Notes under the pieces: generated by a model | What the model was told of the DNA's origin: nothing | Database searches by the model: none | Seen by the model: only the letters and a program-made list of their open reading frames with translations | Shown: one piece after another, positions 34,200 through 44,416 of the stretch | How the letters are laid out: every line of letters begins with the position of its first letter | Numbering within the stretch: position 1 is the stretch's first letter | Assembly: GCA_947044365.1 (NCBI GenBank) | Contig: OX345645.1 | Span: 4,969,741-5,033,740 of the forward strand | Length of the DNA: 64,000 nt | Reading direction: 5' to 3' | Source: Petrosia ficiformis | Lineage: Eukaryota; Porifera; Demospongiae; Haplosclerida; Petrosiidae | Translations under genes and position numbers: made by a program

Positions 34200-34700
34200 C
34201 TAAGGAGATAGAGAGAGAAAGAGAGAGTGATACATAGAAATTGAATATCTTCAATAACATAATTATTAAATTCAAGGAATAAGGCTTATGTATTAACTGT
34301 ATATAAATCTTATAACTATAATTAACACAATCAGATCATAATGCTAATGTCATCAGCAATTCCATGCCTATCATATAGCTATATAATTATATAAATAAAT
34401 AAATATATTTAAATAATAATATACTGTCAATACTTACACATGATCTTCTTTTCACTCAACTCTTATCTATAAAGAAGTTAATAACCTACTAGTATAATTA
34501 TATATTATAATATACCTTACTGATAACAGCTATGAACACAGCAACCTTCTTTGTTTTTCTATAAAACCACTCCCATGCAACAAAAGATTTCTTCATTCCT
34601 TTAGTTATTATATAGGGAATATCATACATCACTTGAGAAGGTGGGGTACTATGCTAAATTCATTTTCAAAATAATTATTACATAATGTTATCAATTCATA
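34200..34700. other. Intronic/non-coding
   Basis: Contains a gaga tract at about 34206-34228 and AT-rich DNA similar to 61855-62345. No further exon recognised. Confidence 0.45.
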
Positions 34701-34706
34701 ATATAT

Positions 34707-34965
34707 TCAAGTCATCAATAAAGACAAACGAATTACATTATAACTAGCAGTAGATGTACACATGTACTCTCCAGCATCATCCACATCTACACTAGATATA
34801 ATTAATATACCATCAGTCTCTCCAGATATTACTAGATTAGCAGGTCCTATCCACTCGTAAACAAAACTAACATTTATATTATCAATTGATGACAAACAGA
34901 TTAGAGTAGCTGTAGAATTATATGTTACAGTGTCATTAGTAACAGTAATTAAAGGGGCGGGTAAT
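34707..34965 (-). CDS. Ig receptor 1: membrane-proximal Ig domain
   Basis: Open over the whole domain: APLITVTNDTVTYNSTATLI-C, then SIDNINVSFVYEWIGPANLV, ISGETDGILIISSVDVDDAG and EYMCTSTASYNVIRLS. All Ig landmarks are present: Cys in strand B (LIC), Trp (YEW), and D.GEYMC in strands E-F. It is the best preserved Ig exon in the window and the reference for judging the decay of the others. The exact 3' splice boundary is uncertain because the frame runs to a stop at 34707. Confidence 0.65.
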
Positions 34966-35009
34966 ATAAAAATAAATTAATAATTCGTTATTGGCTAATA
35001 AAAGTAATT

Positions 35010-35347
35010 GCAGATGTATTTAACTGACATTTCACATCAAAATCAGTTGTGCTTGAATGACATATTCCATCAGTTGATAAACTAACAGTACATTTATGCT
35101 GTCCAGCATTTGATAAATAAGTGCATTAGTAAATGTACTACTACTTGATACTGTGAATGGTGAATTATGGGACTCTATATATAAGTGTGTCTGAATTAAT
35201 GCTATTTCTATTCAAACTCCATAATGTAGTTATTGTATCACTACCCAGTCCAGTACAAGATACGGTATATTCCGTAGTACTACTAATTATAACAGGAGAA
35301 TTCGAAGGAGTTTGAGTCACAATAACACTATCAAGGTCTACAGACAC
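35010..35347 (-). pseudogene. Ig receptor 1: membrane-distal Ig-like region, frameshifted
   Basis: The minus strand reads DLDSVIVTQTPSNSPVIIS then STTEYTVSCTGLGSDTITTL and WSLNRNS, an Ig half with Cys and Trp. Further on it reads NAGQHKCTVSLSTDGICHS and FDVKCQLNTS, the second Cys region. The two halves are in different frames, with a shift near 35110-35120. The split may also reflect exon borders I could not place, but no good splice site was seen at the shift. Confidence 0.5.
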
Positions 35348-35790
35348 ACATACATACAGATTGACAGATGTAAAATATTACAAACCTACTGTGTATATAA
35401 TTTGTTTGTATGTATGATTAGTATAACAATGATTCTGCAAATTTATATACGTATATATAGGTATGCAATCTATCACACAGAATTATGGTGTTAATTTCAA
35501 TCAAATCACTTAAGATTCACATAACCAGGTTTAGAAGCAACATATACACCAGGCAGTTAGTTGCTCATTCTAAATATTGTTTAATTACTACATGTATTAC
35601 AACATCAGAACTCAGGATATGCCAGTTATATATTAGCACTAGCTTGTACTTTGGTTGTTATAAACACATATTTATTACAACTATAATTATATAGCCAAGC
35701 AAATGTGCTGTCTCTATAATTGTGATATATAAAATCAACTGCAGCTTACTCGACTATACTTTCATGAATAGGTGACATCTACATGTTACA
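35348..35790. other. Upstream of Ig receptor 1
   Basis: No first exon or signal peptide recognised. AT-rich, with no coding signal. Confidence 0.4.
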
Positions 35791-35792
35791 CA

Positions 35793-35846
<54 letters not shown>

Positions 35847-35850
35847 TATG
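35793..35850. repeat. (TA)n microsatellite
   Basis: Near-uninterrupted TA dinucleotide run. Confidence 0.9.
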
Positions 35851-35877
35851 TTAGTGTTATTACAAGAATAGTAAATA

Positions 35878-36165
35878 GAAAATGTTTCAATAAAATGAAA
35901 GATGAAGTTTGGGAAGCTAACGCAGGAACCAAAATTAAACAAACCACTTCCACATAACCCTACATAAATACTTTCACTGCTATATAATTAAATAGAAAGA
36001 GCTGTACTTATGTTGGGTTCCATGGAAGGGATTTGTTCAATTTTGGGTCCTATGTTAGATTCCCAACCTTGTTCACATGCTTTTTGAGGTCTGGCATCTC
36101 TACATCTTCTTTTATTTTTATTGAAAATATATTTTTTTAAATTCTTTTTCCCATTGTTTTTTTTT
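35878..36165. repeat. Foldback MITE family F1, copy 2
   Basis: Inverted arms share 'attaaacaaaccacttcc', 'ccaaccttgttcacatgc' and 'tttttattgaaaat' with copies at 2508-2805 and 62530-62740. It directly adjoins an R2 copy. Confidence 0.75.
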
Positions 36166-36184
36166 CTGAATGGTGGGAATAGTT

Positions 36185-36660
36185 TTTTGTAGATTCCAGA
36201 AATACTGATGAAATCATACAGTCATAAATAAGTTCATTCAAATTTGTTCATGAATAAAGCTCAGTTATTTTTGTATTTATGCATTGATTTCGTTATATTT
36301 CACTTACAGGTGATGCATATTCTCTATAGTGTCTGTCACTGTGTCAACCATTCAGTACTCCAATGCTTATCTTAGTATACAATATAATTATACAATGGCT
36401 TTAACATTAATAATTATTATATTATATATATAAATATATATATATATATGATTCCAATGGAACAAACACTTTTTCCTTCGTATACAAATGCACATGGTTA
36501 ATTAAATTCCACGTTTTTCGATTAATGAATACACTTAGGCAAATGGCGTCTTTGTAGTCGTTGAGACTCTCTTCTTTCATAGTATCTGAAGATGTCTTCT
36601 CGATACCTGTAGACCAGAAGTTTACTATGAATGCAACTGGAATGGTGCTAGAATCTGAAA
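36185..36660 (-). repeat. Dispersed repeat family R2, copy 2
   Basis: Opposite orientation to 1970-2480. It shares 'ttgagactctcttctttcatag', 'tacaaatgcacatg' and 'gattccaatggaacaa'. Its frame MKEESLNDYKDAICLSVFIN (minus strand) is open further than in copy 1, but no family is recognised. Confidence 0.6.
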
Positions 36661-37368
36661 AATTTCCCAGGCTGAGCTGAGTACGAGGGAGATTTTAAAG
36701 GGGTGCGGTCCCCTTCGCCGCCCACGCAATAGGGTTTCATATTCCTTGCTGTAAAACCAGAATCATGGGTGTAGCTTTCATGGCAAAAAATGTCCTATCA
36801 AAATTTTGTCCTAAGGACCAAATATGACAGACCTATTCAGTCTGGGACCAATTCTGACAATCACATTTGGTCCTAGAGGACACATTTTGTTTGCCAGATT
36901 TGGTCCCATGTTGCAAAATGTAGTCCTACCATTTCTGGACTGAATGATAGCCAAATCTTGTCCCAGGACCAAATCCAGCTGCTTTATTTGGTCATAGGAC
37001 AAATTATGCAGATTTGGCCCCATATTACAAAATGTAGTCCTACCTTCTGTTCATGGGTAAATCTTTTCCTAGAACCAGATCTAACTGCTTAAATCTATCC
37101 GGTACTGAAATTGGCAGTCATGTGTAAGTATGTACTGAAATTGGCAGTCATATGTTAAGTATGACTGAATATGTTTGTAAATACTTCAGCATACATCTGG
37201 CTTTGTAATGCATAATGAAAGTGAAGTCAGTGTACAGAAAATAGGTTAAATAAACAGAACAGGGAATATGATAGCCTGTATGTAAAGTATAGACTTAAAC
37301 AACTTTATAAACTCAATTGACAGTAGCAAAATAAAAAAGTTAATAGCAAAGAAGCACTGATAATTTCA
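36661..37368. repeat. Degenerate 'ggaccaaat' tandem repeat and spacer
   Basis: 36790-37080 contains repeated 25-60 bp variants of 'tttggtcc(t/c)aggac(a/c)aaat'. The minus-strand 70-codon frame (MGPNLHNLSYDQIKQLDLVL) is only the translation of that repeat. 37080-37368 is plain spacer with a short duplication (gtactgaaattggcagtcatatgt). Confidence 0.55.
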
Positions 37369-38562
37369 TTAATAATTAGCTACATGAGTCACAAACCGCA
37401 TGGTGGTGCTCTCGAGTGCTTCACGAGGTACAGATACACAAATGTTGACATGATACCAAGCTTTACACTTAGAACATTGTATCATCATTTGTCCTGAAGC
37501 TTGAGGCATTCTGCATTTGCAATGAATATTAATGTTGGTTGTGGTCTTAATTTTCATTCTATTGCGTCTGGTCTTCTTCACAGGAAACATGGTAATATTT
37601 GCCTGTTCAAGGCAATTTAATAAATGTGTTCTCATTGTACTTTGGTCCAAAAAATATATTCCGGGTTGCTCTCCATTTGATAAAGCAGTTGCAAACGCAA
37701 TAGCAAATACCCCACAATCTGCAAAACCATCTTGCATTTGAACATCAATGTAATTGACTTTGATGATGTCATTCTGAGTGCAAAGTAGTGCTGCTATTTG
37801 GTTTAACATGTCGGGTGTGGGTGCTGGAGGCAAGCTGTCAAATACGTTGACTTCATTACTTGTACAGCCAATAGTGGAGATGGTAACCCAGTGCCCGTGT
37901 CCAGTGTGAATAATTTGGACAAATTCAAGTGGTTCAACCACATAGGCCAAAGTTCTGCCAAAGACCACATTTTGAAACCCACCTAGATGCCGAAACTGCC
38001 GTTGAAGAAGCTACTGGCTACTATTGACTATTTCATCATTCAACCATTCACCTTTAATGAGCAAAACCCCATTATTGTAAGTTAATCCATCAACCCAATG
38101 CTTTGGCTTTGCCTGTTTTGTGGATTCATACTTCTCAACATTAATAATACCACTCATCATTGGGTTTTCTGTCACTTTCTTTTGTCTCGATAGGAAAGCC
38201 AATTTCTTGGATCCTTCGTTAACTCTGGACTTTGCAAATTTAGAAGGAAGACCTGATGGATTAGTACATTTAGAAGGAGGACCACATGAATTAGTATGTT
38301 TAGAAGCAGATGACGTAGTACATTTAGAAGAGGGACCAGATGACTTAATATGTTTAGAAGGAGGACTAGATGTCTTAGCACATTTGGATGTCTTGGTAGG
38401 TTTGGGTGATGCAAGGTTTGATTCAGTGCTGTATGTCTGAGGTGAAAGTGTGATGGACGAGTTAGAAAGAGGAGTCGGTGATCGAGTAGAAGTGATTTTC
38501 AAAGGAGGTAAAGTAATACCATGATGATACTTTGCTATATTCCATTCAACCCATTCCTTCCT
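37369..38562 (-). pseudogene. Ulp1-like cysteine protease with C-terminal PHD-type finger
   Basis: Minus strand: ELSRKEWVEWNIAKYHHG (38503-38560), a Ser/Pro/Lys low-complexity linker with SK.T.SSGPPSK repeats, then the C48 protease entry HWVDGLTYNNGVLLIKGEWL then NDEIVNSSQ. A TAG stop at about 38008-38010 follows in the same frame, after which LLQRQFRHLGGFQNVVFGRT continues. Catalytic signatures are GHGHWVTIST (His), NVFDSLPPAP (Asp) and DGFADCGVFAIAFAT (Gln/Asp and Cys). The C-terminus has CKCRMPQASGQMMIQCSKCK then AWYHVNIC, a PHD/RING-like zinc finger. Ulp1-PHD fusions are often carried by transposons. It is broken by the stop and by an R1 repeat inserted upstream at 38563. Confidence 0.75.
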
Positions 38563-38745
38563 GCTGAGTTCGAGCGCACGTTCTATTACGCGCCACGCCC
38601 ATTAATTGACCGAGCCCCCGGGAATGATGTAACTTCCTTAACTACGTATACAACGCATACTCGCGTAGGTGACACAAGAATATAAATATATATAGTTCGA
38701 ACCCGTGGGAAAGCAATCATAGGGATGGCCCTACGGGCCATAAAA
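38563..38745 (+). repeat. Dispersed repeat family R1, copy 4 (3' part)
   Basis: 'cacgttctattacgcgccacgcccattaattgaccgagc' to the hairpin ATGGCCC-TAC-GGGCCAT at about 38724-38740. It interrupts the reading frame of the Ulp1/PHD pseudogene and is closest to copy 1 in sequence. Confidence 0.8.
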
Positions 38746-41045
38746 ATATGCATTTCCTCAATCTATATATACCCAAACTAATGGCTGATACCAATTACTG
38801 ACCCGATTATAGGTACATTACTAATTTTGATTCACTCACCTCAAGAAGTGTTTGTTAGGCGGTATAATAATGTACAACTGACTAGAAAGAACTTGTGTTA
38901 CAGGATCAAAGGAGTGAATCTGAGGCAGTATGGAAGACGAAATATTAGTAATAAATTATAAATTGACAATACGTCTATCAGTTATATAATAGTAGCTACT
39001 CAAACATTAATTGATATAATCTGGTGGGTTAGTCCCTTCACATAGAGAGGAAGGGCCAGGTATGGACACATATGCCATATACTTGTTGTGTAAGACAAAT
39101 TTAATTATCTTTAGCCTACTATTAAATCGTCCCCTGTAGATTTGGTGATTTTAAAACAGTTGGATTTATCATGCATTAATTTTAGCGAATTTCTGACCCT
39201 AATAAAATGATCACTAAATACCTTTTTTAAGCATAAACCAATTTTAGCGATAATAACATCATAGTTGCTACAATCAGTATACACAATTAAAGGTAGACTT
39301 AAAGTATGGACTTCTATGACATTTATTGAGTGTGTTAATAGTTAATACTAGATATGTAAACTGTTTATACACTGTAGTTTTTCACAGTAATGCTTGGGAA
39401 TTGCACAACTTGTATATACACGTCACACCAGACTCTTCCGCTCTAGGTGAAGGGGTTGGCCACCCAGACTAAAATTGCCAGTGTCAATTACTATAAAAAT
39501 ATAGGTTGCATGGTCTTATAGGCTTTATATGTGTGGGTAAAATGTGTTTGTTAGTTTACCAACTCAGAAAAGAGTCTATGATATACCAGTGAATCAACCA
39601 TTGCTATTTGTTACCCGGTGACTGGCAGCAAGTATGGGAAATCAACTAGTCTCAATGAAGTATGGGAAATCAACTAGTCTCAATGAAGCACCATCAGTGG
39701 CGTAGCTACACCCGGGCCTGGAGGGCCTGGGCCCGGGCATCAGAATTGAATTCAAATTTTAATTACTATTATTAAAATTAATATAATTATAACAATTTTA
39801 TATTCCGTGTAATTGACACTTGTCAAGTTTGTTTATTTGAGATGGCCTTTCAGAAGCGAAGTAAAGGTAGACAGCGGACTATTTTGACTTTTGTGAATCA
39901 GCTGTAAATTCATTGAGTGTGTTAATACTAGGTATGTAAACTGTTTATACACTGCAGGAATTCAGAGGAACTGCACAACTCATAAATCTGTACCACTCCA
40001 GATATTTCTTGTCATGCGAAGGGCCTGGCCTAGTTTCATGTAGCAAGACCCATCCTAAAAGGTAAGATTCTGGGGACTAGCCTATATGCACTTCGTTCAA
40101 GTACCACTGGATGTTGGGTGTAAAACTCCTTAACAGCTACATTGAGTCCCCCCCCCCCCCCCCCCCCTTCATCATGTCAAAGTGGCTCATGGTGGATTGC
40201 TGTGCTCTCTGTTAGTGTGATGTTAGTAAAGGTGCAGCGAAGGCTAAAAGATTGAAATTGTATGGAGACAGTGCAGAAGCCACTAGAGAAGGGTTGGAAT
40301 TGTTACCTTATCAAGAACTATTGTTGGAGAGAAGGAGTAGATCAACGCAAAGGGAAAGTATTTAGTGAAGAAATTGGCAGAGTGTAGCTGCCTTTGGTGA
40401 ACCAACAGGTAGAAAGAGATCTGATAGAAGTCCATAAATCAGGTGGTTCCCATATCAGGTGGGTAAAGACGTGAAAACGTCGTTACCTTCAACAAATCTG
40501 AAAATGCAATCTCTTTGTTTTTCTTTCAATGCAGTGACACCAGCTTTTCTTATAGCAAATGCTATTGCACTCTCCAGAGCCATACTGTAAAGTATGAATA
40601 TGTTTATTTACTTAATTATTTAACTTCAAGAATATGATTTAGATAGTTATGACACTTTATATAAGTACTTGACGAAGCATATATAGGCTTGTCCCTAGAC
40701 CCTTCCCTTTTAGGATTGGTCTGGTAACTTGAGACTAGGGCTGACCTAAAAGACTAAAACTGAGAGTGCAATGAATAAGGTGTTTCTAGATGTAACTGAC
40801 AATGGATTTATGTCATCCGGACTATGTAAAATTATTCTAGGGTTTATCATTGTTAGGGTTGGATGAGGTTTTAATTTGTACAAGCAATCCTTTCTATTTG
40901 TAGTAGCAATGGTTACATCAATAAACTCCCAATAAATACATTGTGTAGTCTCACTAGCCCTCCCAAATACAGGATGGCCAGCAAGACTATAGGCTGTGCA
41001 CTTCCTCTAATAAAATAGACATACATTAAACTATCTGGGAATGTA
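38746..41045. other. Non-coding with short repeats
   Basis: No gene. A 28 bp unit (agtatgggaaatcaactagt...) is perfectly duplicated at 39631-39686. A cagtggcgtagctac motif at about 39692 looks like a hAT terminus without a partner. A (C)20 run lies at 40148-40167. Remaining frames are short. Confidence 0.5.
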
Positions 41046-41049
41046 AAAG

Positions 41050-42003
41050 TAACATACCAAATAAGTTTGTTCCAAATACACTTCGACGGGCCACGCCATT
41101 CTCTGTTTTGAGGACGGAGTGGGAAATGCGCTTTATCTTTCCTTAGTCCTTATATTTATTCCGTAGTTCCTGTAATAATATTGATATAATATTAACTACA
41201 TGTATATGTAATAATACTATATTTATATAAGTAGCACAAGTCGTATATAGTAACATACCAAATTAGTTTTCTTCAAGCAGTCAGCTTTATAGCTTCTTGT
41301 TTTGTCGAGCCACACCCTCCTTCTTCGTCGTTGGGACCCAGCCTTTCCTTTACAAATAATAATACTTAGTCTGTGTAACATGTATTTCTGTAATAAATTT
41401 AGTTATGCACTCATATATAGCTTTACAAGCAAAAGAGATACCTATGTAGTATTTACTATAACATACCAAATCAGTTTCCTTCCAAACACAGCTCTTCTGT
41501 TATTACGAGCCACGCCTTCTTTTCTGTTTGCACGGAATTGGACTTGCCCTTTCGCTTAGTAAAAAAATTGCAGTTTGGAAATGGTGCACTTCCTGCAATA
41601 CATAAATTATAGTTATATAAGCCGCAGAAGTACGTATATACTAACATACCAAATCAATTGCCTTCCAAGCAATCAGTTCTTCTGTTTTTGACAGGCCACA
41701 CCTTCTTGTTTGTAATTGCACCTGCCCTTTCTTTTCAGTAGTCTATATATTGTGGATTTCCTGTAATATAATTAGAAATGTACTCATATATAGTTATATA
41801 GCAACACAAGTAAGTATAATTATGGTAATATACCAAATCAGTTTCCTTTCAAGCAGTCAGTTAAAAAGCTCCTCTAGCTCTGGTTTGATGAAACACGCAC
41901 TTCTTCTCACTTGACCCAAAATAGCAATAATTAGAGGGTAAACTTCCTGTAATAATATTAATAGTATATTAGCTATGTAGAGTCATATATAGTTGTATAA
42001 ACA
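41050..42003 (-). repeat. Five-unit tandem repeat, about 175-210 bp, with exon-like borders
   Basis: Units begin near 41050, 41251, 41460, 41643 and 41828 with 'aa(c/t)ataccaaat(c/a)agtt'. On the minus strand each unit has ttgcctgtaata-type sequence that reads TTACAG|GAAG, then about 110-125 bp, then TTTG|GTATGTT. Each therefore looks like an exon between a good acceptor and donor. The body contains a shared EGVA-like codon string (gaaggcgtggctcg and variants). Frames contain stops in some units, so coding is unproven; non-coding spliced RNA or decayed exon duplications are alternatives. Confidence 0.6.
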
Positions 42004-42340
42004 ACAGAAAAATGTCATAAAATGTGTTTCCACCTGCTAGGGTGGCATATATAAATCTTCAACACTTGTTGAAGGCCGTGGAACTCATGATGGGAGATGG
42101 AAGCTTCCTTATCAACCTGCATGATCATTCAGGAATACTGTGACACATAGTGGTTCAGTTATCTGGTCTCTGATAATGAACAAAGCATATGCCTCATACG
42201 TACTGACAACAAGGTGATTAGTCTTAGTAATTGGCAAGGGCTCAGCTATACAGACTTGAGATGTGTCTCCTCCTTTTGCACTAAAAGCATTTTGAAAGGG
42301 CAGTCAGAGGACCAACGACTGTCTATGCAGTGAAGACAGG
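42004..42340. other. Non-coding
   Basis: No recognisable feature between the tandem repeat and the gag scrap. Confidence 0.4.
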
Positions 42341-42359
42341 GGTTTTTAGAAGAATTAGA

Positions 42360-42790
42360 TCAATTAATGGTGTTCACGAATAAGGACTTGACTACATCTT
42401 TCTGAGCTGACTCCATTCCTTTTGCGATTTCCAGTGATGTCTCGAAGGTCAGATCTTTTTCAGAGAGTATCTGCCTTAGTACTCTGTCATCATAGACGCC
42501 ACAGACAACTTGAGACAAGTCTATGATGCAACATGGCATCCAGTATGGCTCCAAACTCATATTGTTCTGAGAGTTGGCGTAGAGCAGCTAAATAAATTCT
42601 CCTGATTGCCTCGAACGAGAGTTAAATTCAAACCTCTGCACTGTCACTGAAGGTTAAGGGTAATAGTGGTCGTTAACTGACTTAAGTCGGTCCACAAATT
42701 GCTTGATATGAAAGTTGAGATTGGTTGTTCTGGGTGATACTATGTTTCTCTTTACTGGTTAGATTGGTGCTTCACATGAACCCAGTAAAA
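42360..42790 (-). pseudogene. Ty3/gypsy-type gag fragment
   Basis: Minus strand: DLSQVVCGVYDDRVLRQIL then SEKDLTFETSLEIAKGMESA. This matches the familiar gag pattern 'L..+LVCGI.D..I...LL.E..LTF..A+EIA...E.A' of Ty3/gypsy elements. Upstream (42560-42720) degenerate traces of the preceding gag segment can be guessed, but frames are lost. No LTR, protease or RT was seen nearby. Confidence 0.6.
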
Positions 42791-43550
42791 TAGATCTCTT
42801 CTTCCCATCATCAGTGATGTCATTAGTATATGGTTCATCTGTTCTATATATGAGGGCTAGTCATCCTCAGTGTATGCATTGATCTCTGACAAGTTCCTGT
42901 ATTTAGGCATTCCCAGATTATCCTTGTCGCCAATTATAGTAAACTAGATTTGACCATCCATAATTACCATTGAATAAAAGTAACATACACTGAACATTTA
43001 TAAAGACATACAAGAAGTGGATTTTATATGATCAGGGCAAAATTAAGGACATACAGACTGGATATACTGAGTAGATACATGAATAATAGTAGACATACAG
43101 TCAATGGTTATATGTAATATATTACTACAAGTAATTAGCATATACATGTACATGTATAGTACTTTGATATGGTGATTATAATAACATGCCACAGGATGTA
43201 TATAGTTACTATGGAATTTACATATAGGATTAAATTACATTATACTTTATTATCATACATTATTATGACATGTACATTATATACCAGTCAATATATATCA
43301 ATACTTGTAATTAATAGGAAAACAACACTTCAGATTCTAAAGGTGTTTTCAAAATGTTGTTCCCCAGTGTACTAATCATATCACATTTGAACCAGTGAGA
43401 ATGTATAATAATGTTAGGAAAGATTACAAACTGAACAAGTAAATACAATCCACTTTATGTGTGTGAGGATAATAATACATTATTGTTTATAAGAGAAACA
43501 TCATTTGGATTTTAAATATTACTTACACTTCCCCTATCATTATAAGATCT
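42791..43550. other. Non-coding, AT-rich
   Basis: No gene or structured repeat recognised. Confidence 0.45.
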
Positions 43551-43552
43551 CT

Positions 43553-43936
43553 ACACTGCAAAAACAGTTTGGTTGTATCAACCAATCAGTTGGTTACCTC
43601 AATTACATTGCAAATATCCCATTATTGCTTAATTAATGTGTTGAAGAGTAGACCAGCTTATCTTTTGGTGTTGGAATGTTGTTCACAATGACATGTAAAT
43701 TAGTCATGATTCACAGTTTACATGTCAGTACTTCCCTACTATAAGTTTACATAATTACTCACATCATATCAGTTATGTTCCACTATTAATTTACATAGTC
43801 ATTGTGAACACCACATTTCAATACTAAAATTAAAATTACAAACTGGCTTACCATCCAACAGCTTAATACTGCAGTATGGTGTGAAAAGGCATATTATTAA
43901 ATTGGCATGCAATTGAGGTAAACAACATAGCCCATC
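43553..43936. repeat. Nested, imperfect foldback
   Basis: 43580-43700 and 43800-43925 are imperfect inverted copies, with tacctcaatt against aattgaggta and gttcacaatgacatgtaaatta against taatttacatagtcattgtgaac. The left border 'acactgcaaaaacagtttggttgtatcaac' resembles the centre of the next palindrome ('acactgcaagaagagtttggttatttcaac'). A related 'gatgggctatgt' piece in inverse orientation is at about 44866. It is probably an older member of the same foldback family. Confidence 0.6.
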
Positions 43937-44416
43937 ACATTCTGGATCATTATATAGTTGATATGAACACTTAATAAGGTCTTTATATAGAACAGTTTAG
44001 TTTGATTGAAGGATTAATAATTTCATTTCATATGTGTGGTATTACAGAACCAATCTAGATGATGTGCTCCACTAATTCATCATCATAATTAGTACAATAT
44101 GTAAATTTTGTAGTCACAAGTAATAATAGAATAATGCTGGATACACTGCAAGAAGAGTTTGGTTATTTCAACTGACTGTCAGTGAAATAACCAAACTCTT
44201 CTTGCAGTGTATCCAGCATTATTCTATTATTACTTGTGACTACATAATTTACATATTGTACTAATTATGATGATGAATTAGTGGAGCACATCATCTAGAT
44301 TGGTTCTGTAATACCACTCATATGAAATGAAATTATTAATCCTTCAATCAAACTAAACTGTTCTATATAAAGACCTTATTAAGTGTTCATATCAACTATA
44401 TAATGATCCAGAATGT
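43937..44416. repeat. Nearly perfect ~480 bp palindrome
   Basis: The left arm begins acattctggatcattatatag and the right arm ends ctatataatgatccagaatgt. The arms are about 240 bp each, with only a few mismatches visible (for example gtgtgg against gagtgg, ttttg against ttatg). The centre is at about 44177, where ACTGAC-T-GTCAGT leaves a one-base loop. A transcript would form a very long uninterrupted hairpin. It has no coding capacity. Confidence 0.9.

Noticed and set aside
39692..39710. hAT-like terminus cagtggcgtagctac
   Set aside because: No matching inverted end or target duplication was found nearby.
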